From Pseudomonadota bacterium (GTDB lineage Bacteria > Pseudomonadota > Gammaproteobacteria > Burkholderiales > Rhodocyclaceae), in contig JAFEDK010000030.1 in NCBI GenBank assembly GCA_018241665.1, positions 1-64,000 of the forward strand: DNA of 64,000 nucleotides. The letters run 5' to 3'. The translations under genes were made by a program, and so were the position numbers. Below the pieces are notes generated by a model, which worked only from the letters and a program-made list of their open reading frames with translations, ran no database searches and was not told where the DNA came from. Positions 54,960 through 62,094 of this stretch are shown here, in pieces (the first letter of the stretch is position 1; each line of letters opens with the position of its first letter).

Positions 54960-56528
54960 TTAACGAACCAGGTCGTGGTTGTAGTCGGTGGTACCCATGC
55001 CGCGGGTTTCTTCGTCGAGACGCTCCATCACCGCATTCACCAGGGTGGTGAGCATGTACATGGCACCTTCGTAGCCGAGGGTGGTCATGCGATGCAGGTG
55101 GTGACGGTCGAAGATCGGGAAGCCGAGGCGGATCACCGGAACTTCGAACTCCTTGCCCTTGTGCAGGGTGTCGCGCTGGATGTACTTGGCGTAGGAGTTG
55201 CCGATCAGGAAGTCAGGCTTGTCGGTGAAGACCAGGCTGCGCATGTGCCACAGGTCGCAGCCGGGGTAGGCCTTGCCGTGGATGCCGTACGGCGAGCTGG
55301 CGAGCAGCTTGTCGATGGCCTTGGCCCACTTCTTCGAGCCGTTGTTGGACAGGATGTGGGTCGGCTCGGCACCGCATTCCATCAGGAACTTGGTCAGGCC
55401 CAGGGTGAAGTCCGGATCGCCATACAGCGCGAACTTCTTGCCGTGCAGCCAGGTGTGGGAGTCGCCCATCATGTCCACCAGGCGGCCGCGCTCCAGCTCG
55501 AGGCTGGCGGGGATCGGCTTGCCGGTGACTTCCGAGATCTTCATCAGGAATTCGTCGGTCCAGTCCAGGCCCATCGGGATGTTGAGCTTGGGGACGTCGT
55601 GCTTCCAGGTGTTCTCGACGAACTTCTTGGTCTTTTCCAGCTGCATCGGCTGGAGCAGAACCGTGGTGATGGCGTTCGGCGCGGTCTTGACCTCGTCGAT
55701 GGTGGTGCCGCCTTCATACATGCGGAACTTGCCGTCGGACGGGGTATCGAGCACTTCGGTGGGGTCGGACAGCAGCGTCGCGTCGACACCCATTTCACCC
55801 ATCATGCGCTTGATGACACGATAGTTACCGAGGTAGGTCTCGAAGCCCGGCACGAAGTTCACCTTCTGGCTGGAGCCGACAACCTTGCCTTCCATGGCGT
55901 TGAGGGTGAAGTAGCGCGCGATGCCTTCGAACATGTTGTCCCAGCCGGTGGTGTGGCTACCGACGAAGGACGGGGTGTGTGCGAAGGGGACCGGGTATTC
56001 CTGTTCCAGGTGGCCTTCCTTCTTGGCGTTGTTGATGAACGCGTTGAGGTCGTCACCGATCACCTCGGCCATGCAGGTGGTGGACACGGCGATCATGGTC
56101 GGCTTGTAGATCGCCTTGGCGTTGGCGAGACCGTCGAACATGTTCTTCTGGCCACCGAACACGGCTGCATCTTCCGTCATGGAGTCGGACACGCAGGAGA
56201 CCGGCTCGCGGAAATGACGGTTGAAGTAGGTGCGGAAGTAGGCCACGCAGCCTTGCGAGCCATGGACGTAGGGCATCGTCTTTTCGAAGCCCAGCGCGCA
56301 CAGCACGGCGCCGAGGGGTTGGCAGGCCTTGGCGGGGTTGACCGTCAGGGCTTCGCGCTTGAAGTTGAGTTCCTGGTACTCGGCGGTGGTGGACCACTGG
56401 AAGGCTTCGTCAACCTTGGAGGTTTCGTGACCTTCTTCGTAGTCTTCCTTCTTCCGCTTCAGGACGTCCTTGTACTCGTCGTTGCGGAACAGGGGATAGC
56501 ACGGCTTGATGTCGTCGACTTCTTGCAT
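54960..56528 (-). CDS. nifK: Nitrogenase MoFe protein beta chain
   Basis: The 522-aa protein has P-cluster cysteines at C69 (AKACQPLGA), C94 (GSQGCVAYF) and C152 (STTCMAEVIGDD). The N-terminal extension 'CYPLFRNDEYKDVLKRKK' is typical of the longer, Azotobacter-type beta chains. It pairs with NifD to form the N2-reducing component. GGGAGA stands ahead of the ATG, 142 bases behind nifD. Confidence 0.97.
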   Translation of the reverse strand: MQEVDDIKPCYPLFRNDEYKDVLKRKKEDYEEGHETSKVDEAFQWSTTAEYQELNFKREALTVNPAKACQPLGAVLCALGFEKTMPYVHGSQGCVAYFRTYFNRHFREPVSCVSDSMTEDAAVFGGQKNMFDGLANAKAIYKPTMIAVSTTCMAEVIGDDLNAFINNAKKEGHLEQEYPVPFAHTPSFVGSHTTGWDNMFEGIARYFTLNAMEGKVVGSSQKVNFVPGFETYLGNYRVIKRMMGEMGVDATLLSDPTEVLDTPSDGKFRMYEGGTTIDEVKTAPNAITTVLLQPMQLEKTKKFVENTWKHDVPKLNIPMGLDWTDEFLMKISEVTGKPIPASLELERGRLVDMMGDSHTWLHGKKFALYGDPDFTLGLTKFLMECGAEPTHILSNNGSKKWAKAIDKLLASSPYGIHGKAYPGCDLWHMRSLVFTDKPDFLIGNSYAKYIQRDTLHKGKEFEVPVIRLGFPIFDRHHLHRMTTLGYEGAMYMLTTLVNAVMERLDEETRGMGTTDYNHDLVR

Positions 56529-56670
56529 TTCTCGTCTCCCAGCCCGGCCGCCAATCTGCGGACCCAGGCAACAGGTCGGAAAGGTGGGTGGCGACAGGGG
56601 TCGTCACCCGCATGGGGCTTGCGTCGCCCCGCCGCGAGGGCAGGGCCGATGCAACAGACTCGCTAGGGAA

Positions 56671-58143
56671 TCAGGCGGCGGCAGCCAGCGGGGCTGCGTC
56701 GTCGTTCTTCTTCCACGGCGGGGTCTGCGTCTTCCAGCAGGGGTTGTTCAGGGTCATGTCCATGTCACGGGCGAAGATCGCGAAACCGTCGTAACCGTGG
56801 TAGGGGCCCGAGTAATCCCAGGAGTGCATCTGACGGAAGGGGATGCCCATCTTCTGGAAGATGAACTTTTCCTTGATGCCGGAGCCGACGAGGTCGGGCT
56901 TGACCTTCTTGACGAACTCTTCGAATTCGAAGCCGGTGACGTCGTCGTAGAGCAGGGTCGCGTTGCCCATTTCCTTGACGGTGCGCTCGTAGTCGTCGTT
57001 GTGGGCGAATTCGTAGCCGGTGCCGACCACTTCCATGCCCAGGTCTTCGTACGCGCCGATCACGTGACGGGGGCGCAGGCCGCCCACGTACAGCATGACC
57101 TTCTTGCCTTCGAGGCGCGGACGGTACTTGGCGATGACGGCGTCCATCATGGCCTTGTACTTGGCGATCACGCGCTCGGCGCCTTCTTTGATGGTGTCAT
57201 CGAAGTAGGTGGCGATCTTGCGCAGGGATTCCTCGACCTTGGTCGGGCCGAAGAAGTTGTACTCGACCCAGGGAATCCCGTACTTCTCTTCCATGTGACG
57301 GCTGATGTAGTTCATCGAGCGGTAGCAGTGGAGGAGGTTCAGCTTGACCTTCGGGGTGTTCTCCATTTCGGCCAGGGTGCCGTCGCCGGACCACTGGGCG
57401 ACCACGCGCAGGCCCATTTCCTCGAGGAGGATACGGGACGACCAGGCGTCACCACCGATGTTGTAGTCGCCGATGATCGCCACGTCGTACGGGGTGGAGG
57501 CGAATTCCTTGGCGTCACGGTTGCCGATCACCCAGTCACGGATCGCGTCGTTGGCGATGTGGTGGCCGAGGGACTGGGAAACACCGCGGAAGCCTTCGCA
57601 GCGCACCGGCACGACGGTCTTGCCGAACTTGGCGGTAGCCTTCTTGGAAACGGCTTCGATGTCGTCGCCGATCAGGCCGATCGGGCACTCGGACTGCACG
57701 GAGATGCCCTTGTTCAGCGGGAACAGTTCTTCGATTTCGTCGATCAGCTTGGCCAGCTTTTTGTCGCCGCCGAAGACGATGTCGCGTTCCTGGAAGTCGG
57801 AGGTGAAGTTCATTTCACCGAAGGCGTTGATCCCGGTGACACCGACGTAGTAGTTGCGACGACCGGCACGGGAGTACTGGCCGCAGCCGACGGGGCCGTG
57901 GGAGATGTGGATCATGTCCTTGATCGGACCCCACACCACGCCCTTGGAACCGGCATAGGCACAGCCGCGGATGGTCATCACGCCGGGCAGGGACTTGCGG
58001 TTGGAGGTGATGCACTTCTTGGCATTGGCCTCGTGATCGTTCACCGCGAGGTGCTTCGTACGATCCTTCTTGGCCTTTTCGGGGTAAACCTCCAGCACCT
58101 CCTGGATGAGGGCTTCGGTTTCTTCACGCGTAAGCGCAGCCAT
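56671..58143 (-). CDS. nifD: Nitrogenase MoFe protein alpha chain
   Basis: The 490-aa protein has P-cluster cysteines at C61 (IRGCAYAG), C87 (GPVGCGQY) and C153 ([11 protein letters not shown]). The FeMo-co ligands are C273 ('[10 protein letters not shown]') and H440 ('[12 protein letters not shown]'). All are intact, and the residues are those of Mo-nitrogenase, not V- or Fe-only types. AAGGAG precedes the ATG. Confidence 0.97.
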   Translation of the reverse strand: MAALTREETEALIQEVLEVYPEKAKKDRTKHLAVNDHEANAKKCITSNRKSLPGVMTIRGCAYAGSKGVVWGPIKDMIHISHGPVGCGQYSRAGRRNYYVGVTGINAFGEMNFTSDFQERDIVFGGDKKLAKLIDEIEELFPLNKGISVQSECPIGLIGDDIEAVSKKATAKFGKTVVPVRCEGFRGVSQSLGHHIANDAIRDWVIGNRDAKEFASTPYDVAIIGDYNIGGDAWSSRILLEEMGLRVVAQWSGDGTLAEMENTPKVKLNLLHCYRSMNYISRHMEEKYGIPWVEYNFFGPTKVEESLRKIATYFDDTIKEGAERVIAKYKAMMDAVIAKYRPRLEGKKVMLYVGGLRPRHVIGAYEDLGMEVVGTGYEFAHNDDYERTVKEMGNATLLYDDVTGFEFEEFVKKVKPDLVGSGIKEKFIFQKMGIPFRQMHSWDYSGPYHGYDGFAIFARDMDMTLNNPCWKTQTPPWKKNDDAAPLAAAA

Positions 58144-58201
58144 GGTGTTGCTCCTTTTGCGTCCCGCTAATCTGCGGCGACGAAATCAGGTTGGCGGAGA
58201 A

Positions 58202-58227
58202 GGTGCCGGCCGGGCGCAGCCGGCACC
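58202..58227 (-). other. Hairpin between nifH and nifD
   Basis: GGTGCCGGC (58202-58210) and GCCGGCACC (58219-58227) form a 9-bp stem with an 8-nt loop, 23 bases after the nifH stop. It is probably the mRNA-stabilising or processing hairpin that gives excess nifH transcript in many diazotrophs. Confidence 0.6.
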
Positions 58228-58249
58228 AAGGTACGGCGTAGCGCGCTGA

Positions 58250-59164
<915 letters not shown>

Positions 59165-59189
59165 CTATGCCTCGTGTGACTACTTAATC

Positions 59190-59204
59190 GCAAGCGCTGT
59201 GCCA
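59190..59204 (-). promoter_or_regulatory. Sigma-54 -24/-12 promoter of nifH
   Basis: On the minus strand TGGCACAGCGCTTGC is an exact match to TGGCAC-N5-TTGC. The expected start site is about 12 bases downstream (near 59178), giving a leader of about 50 nt before the nifH ATG. Confidence 0.95.
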
Positions 59205-59221
59205 CGTCCGAATTGTTTGTT

Positions 59222-59234
59222 CAAGTTGTTGAAT
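59222..59234 (-). promoter_or_regulatory. IHF-like site upstream of nifH
   Basis: On the minus strand ATTCAACAACTTG fits WATCAANNNNTTR with one mismatch. It sits in an AT-rich block between the NifA UAS and the sigma-54 promoter, where IHF would bend the DNA. Confidence 0.5.
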
Positions 59235-59266
59235 TTATTTGTTTAAATTGTTTTTGTGGGGTGGCT

Positions 59267-59289
59267 TTGTCGCGTGTGGGATGCGACAA
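59267..59289. promoter_or_regulatory. Dyad TTGTCGC-N9-GCGACAA in the nifH-draT gap
   Basis: A perfect 7-bp inverted repeat about one to two helical turns from the NifA UAS. Its half-sites TTGTCG/CGACAA are the same as in the proximal-type UAS of nifQ (60248-60265) but with a wider gap (TGT-N15-ACA). The regulator is unknown. Confidence 0.4.
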
Positions 59290-59301
59290 GACCCTACGCT
59301 T

Positions 59302-59317
59302 TGTAGGGAGTTTCACA
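59302..59317. promoter_or_regulatory. NifA upstream activator sequence for nifH
   Basis: TGTAGGGAGTTTCACA is an exact TGT-N10-ACA, about 100 bp upstream of the -24 element, the usual UAS distance. It overlaps a small dyad CCCTAC/GTAGGG (59292-59308). Confidence 0.85.
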
Positions 59318-59364
59318 GCTTGGGTGATGTCGTCGGAGTGAAAGGGGCGGAGGAGGTGCCAGCC

Positions 59365-60192
59365 TTGCCGCGGGGCGCGCGTCTGCCGATCAACCGCTGC
59401 AACCTGCCTGCGGCGATCATCGGCGGCCTGACCTACCAGCAGAATCCGGCGCCGCTGGTCATCGATGGGGTGTGGGAGTTGCACCGCGGCCTTTTCGAGA
59501 TGCTCGACGCGTTGCCCGAGGTGGCGCAGCGGGCCGCGCGTTTCGTTGACTACATGGTGGTGAGCTTTCGCCTGGAGGCGCTGGAGGAGGTTGGCTTCAA
59601 TCCGGGCTTCGGGCGCCTGGCGCCGTGTCGCAACCGGGCTGCACGTACGAACAGCAATTACCAGCGCGTGGTGCGCGGCTGGGCTTTCGATGCGGACGGC
59701 CGGGAGGCGGCGGTGCTGAAGGGCTGGGTGGAGTCGCGCTTCGGGCTGACGCCGCGCTACCACCGGGGCTCGCTGGCCGACACCGGCAGCAATGCTTACT
59801 GGGGCTACCTGGAGGCGCGGTCGGCCGGGCTGTATGGCACCAACGCCCTCGAGGCCCAACTCGACCTTCTATATACCTATACGCAGTACGAGCTGCACCG
59901 GCCGGATCCGGACCGCACGCACCTGACCCTGTTCCGTGGCGTGAACAAGCTCGACGCCCACGAGCGGGTTGCCGGGCAGGGGCGCGCCGACAGCATCTAC
60001 CTGCTCAACAACCTCAATTCCTTCTCCACGTCCCGCGAGCGGGCCAGCGAGTTCGGCGACTACATCCTGCAAGCCGAAGTGCCGCTGACCAAGATCTTCT
60101 TCTACAACCACCTGCTGCCCGGCATGTTGAAGGGCGAGGACGAGTTCGCGGTGATCGGCGGCCTTTACGCGGTACAGGTCACCACCTTCTAG
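59365..60192 (+). CDS. draT: NAD+-dinitrogen-reductase ADP-D-ribosyltransferase
   Basis: This enzyme switches off nitrogenase by transferring ADP-ribose from NAD+ to NifH R101 in response to ammonium or energy loss. 'INRCNLPAAIIGGLTYQQNP' and 'LVIDGVWELHRGLFEMLD' at the N terminus, and 'TLFRGVNKLDAHE' and 'LLNNLNSFSTSRERASEFGD' further on, are characteristic. I favour the TTG at 59365 because GGAGGAGGT lies at ideal spacing and the resulting 275 aa equals the usual DraT length. A GTG at 59356 or 59338 is possible. The frame opens at 59239, but that start would put the NifA UAS inside the coding region. draG, its antagonist, is not adjacent. Confidence 0.9.
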   Translation: MPRGARLPINRCNLPAAIIGGLTYQQNPAPLVIDGVWELHRGLFEMLDALPEVAQRAARFVDYMVVSFRLEALEEVGFNPGFGRLAPCRNRAARTNSNYQRVVRGWAFDADGREAAVLKGWVESRFGLTPRYHRGSLADTGSNAYWGYLEARSAGLYGTNALEAQLDLLYTYTQYELHRPDPDRTHLTLFRGVNKLDAHERVAGQGRADSIYLLNNLNSFSTSRERASEFGDYILQAEVPLTKIFFYNHLLPGMLKGEDEFAVIGGLYAVQVTTF

Positions 60193-60248
60193 TCTTCTCC
60201 TGTGTTTCTCCCGCGGGGCAATCCCCACAGGGGCCGTCCTTTAGGGCT

Positions 60249-60264
60249 TGTCGTGAATGCGACA
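60249..60264. promoter_or_regulatory. NifA UAS (distal) for nifQ
   Basis: TGTCGTGAATGCGACA is an exact TGT-N10-ACA and highly symmetric (CTTGTCG...CGACAA on both sides). It lies 106 bp upstream of the nifQ -24 element. Confidence 0.8.
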
Positions 60265-60293
60265 ACTGGCGGGAAGCCTGCGCGAAGGCGCTT

Positions 60294-60309
60294 TGTATTG
60301 CAGCCGACA
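60294..60309. promoter_or_regulatory. NifA UAS (proximal) for nifQ
   Basis: TGTATTGCAGCCGACA, a second exact TGT-N10-ACA, is centred 45 bp from the distal UAS and about 61 bp upstream of the -24 element. Confidence 0.75.
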
Positions 60310-60369
60310 AACGGTTTGCAGGCCGCGCGGGGCACGGCATTGGCGGGGTAGGGGGCGTTCCCGGTGGCA

Positions 60370-60384
60370 TGGCACGGGCTTTGC
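60370..60384 (+). promoter_or_regulatory. Sigma-54 -24/-12 promoter of nifQ
   Basis: TGGCACGGGCTTTGC is an exact TGGCAC-N5-TTGC, 41 bases upstream of the nifQ ATG. It shows that nifQ (and probably the SIR2-like gene) is its own NifA-dependent unit rather than a simple continuation of draT. Confidence 0.95.
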
Positions 60385-60425
60385 GTGAAGCTTGGCATTC
60401 GAGGTCAATCTTTTCGGAGGCCATC

Positions 60426-61052
60426 ATGGCGAGCCCTGCCAACCTGAACCTGCAACTCCTCGCTGCAGCCGGCGACCCGTCCGACGTGACCACCATCGCG
60501 CTGGCCGGCGTGATCGCTGGTGCGGCACTGCGCCCAGCCGAGTATTCGGCGCCGATCGCCGGCCTGGGGGTGGAGGAATTCGCCTGGTTGCTGGAGAGCG
60601 AATTCCCTTACCTGGAGTGGAACACCCACCTGGCCCTGCGCGCGCAGCAGAAGTCGGCGCCGCGCCCCTCCAATTCCCTCGACGAGTTTTCCGACCTGCT
60701 GGCCCTGCTGTGGGACCACCGCGCCGAGGACGACACGCGCAGCCTGTGGCTGGCCTGTGCGGTGTCCACCGCCTGCATGTCGGCCAACCACCTGTGGCAG
60801 GACATGGGCCTGCCGTCCCGCCACATGCTCGGCGAGGTGCTGCAGAGCCACTTCCCGGTCCTGCACGGTCTCAACAGCGGCGACATGAAGTGGAAGAAGT
60901 TCTTCTACAAGCAGCTGTGCGACCGGGCCGAGGTGCATGCCTGCCGGGCGCCGAGCTGCACGGTGTGCAATGACCGCCCGACCTGCTTCGGCCCCGAGGA
61001 CGGGCTGCCGCTGGCGGCCTTTGCGCCGGCAGCGATGGCGATGCATGCCTGA
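60426..61052 (+). CDS. nifQ: Molybdenum donor protein NifQ
   Basis: The 208-aa protein has a helical body and the C-terminal cysteine signature C-x4-C-x2-C-x5-C ('CRAPSCTVCNDRPTC', about 180-195) that holds a Mo-Fe-S cluster and passes Mo to NifEN/NifH for FeMo-co. The preceding 'KWKKFFYKQLCDRAEVHAC' is conserved in the family. The start at 60426 follows GGAGG. It lies between draT and the SIR2-like gene under its own sigma-54 promoter. Confidence 0.93.
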   Translation: MASPANLNLQLLAAAGDPSDVTTIALAGVIAGAALRPAEYSAPIAGLGVEEFAWLLESEFPYLEWNTHLALRAQQKSAPRPSNSLDEFSDLLALLWDHRAEDDTRSLWLACAVSTACMSANHLWQDMGLPSRHMLGEVLQSHFPVLHGLNSGDMKWKKFFYKQLCDRAEVHACRAPSCTVCNDRPTCFGPEDGLPLAAFAPAAMAMHA

Positions 61053-61163
61053 TTTACGTCCGAACCGGTTTTTCCGCCCGCCGGCTGCCGAATGCAGCCG
61101 GCGCGGCGGCAGTTGCAATTCCAGCGTTTGCCCTCCTTCTTCTCCATCCCCACGGAGTCATCC

Positions 61164-62024
61164 ATGAGTCAGATCATTCCCGCCGATCTCCTGGCCAGCC
61201 TGCATGCGGGCCTCGCTTCCGGCGACATCGTTCCCTACCTGGGCGCCGGCGCGCTCTCGCACGTTACCCACAAGGTCTCCGGCAAGCCGATCCCGGCCGA
61301 CAGCAACAGCCTCATCCTGGCCATGAACAACGGCCAGCCGATGGCGCCGCGGCTGATGTACGAATTCCCGCGGGCGGCGATGAACGTCGAGCTCAAGCGC
61401 GGCCGCGCGGCGGTGAACAAGTTCCTGATCGCCACCTACGGCTCGGACGAATGGACCGACTCGGCCTTCCACGGCTGGCTGGCTGGCTTCAACCCCGACT
61501 ACGTGATCGATATCAACCGGGACACCCAGCTGCAGCGCCTGTGGTCGAAGACGCCGCACATCCTGGTGGTGGGCATCGCCCGCATGGCCGGCACGGCCTT
61601 CCGCTACCGGTTGTATCAGCATGACGGCGAGAAGTACGCCGAAGTCAGCAACGAAGGCGTGGACAGCTCGCTGCCGGTGCTCTTCAAGCCGATGGGCACG
61701 CCGTGGCCGCAGCCGGACTTCATCGCCTCCGATGCCGACTACGTGGATTACATCACCGAGCTGATGGGCGGCTTCTCCATCCCCCCCTTCCTCAAGGCCC
61801 GCCGTGCCGGCAAGCGCTACCTGTTCCTCGGTCTGCGTCTCAATCGCGACACCGAGCGGATGGTGATGAGCGACATCATCTACGACTGTGCCACCGGCCC
61901 GACGGCCTGGGCACTGATCGAGGAGCCCACTGCGAAGGAGCGCCGTTTCTGTGCGCGCCTCGGCATCGAGATCATCGAGGCGCCGATCTCGGCCCTCTAC
62001 GGCGAGGCGCTGGCCGCTGCCTGA
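61164..62024 (+). CDS. SIR2-like domain protein in the nif cluster
   Basis: The 286-aa soluble protein has the N-terminal 'DIVPYLGAGALSHV', which resembles the NAD-binding GAG-S loop of SIR2 folds. 'NPDYVIDINRDTQLQRLW' matches the 'TTNYD' position of SIR2-like (SIR2_2 type) proteins. No zinc-binding cysteine pairs are visible, so it is not a classical sirtuin deacetylase. It is 111 bases downstream of nifQ with no terminator between, and so probably under NifA control. A link to NAD+ or ADP-ribose metabolism, for example with DraT, is conceivable but unproven. Confidence 0.75.
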   Translation: MSQIIPADLLASLHAGLASGDIVPYLGAGALSHVTHKVSGKPIPADSNSLILAMNNGQPMAPRLMYEFPRAAMNVELKRGRAAVNKFLIATYGSDEWTDSAFHGWLAGFNPDYVIDINRDTQLQRLWSKTPHILVVGIARMAGTAFRYRLYQHDGEKYAEVSNEGVDSSLPVLFKPMGTPWPQPDFIASDADYVDYITELMGGFSIPPFLKARRAGKRYLFLGLRLNRDTERMVMSDIIYDCATGPTAWALIEEPTAKERRFCARLGIEIIEAPISALYGEALAAA

Positions 62025-62094
62025 TCCGGGCGGGCAGGGCGGCTGTCCGGCCGTCCTGCCGAACCAATGATCGTGGACCGGGTCAGTCCACGAT

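Noticed and set aside
59239-59364. N-terminal extension of DraT to 59239
   Set aside because: It would place the NifA UAS and two dyads inside coding sequence, has no ribosome-binding site, and exceeds the family length.
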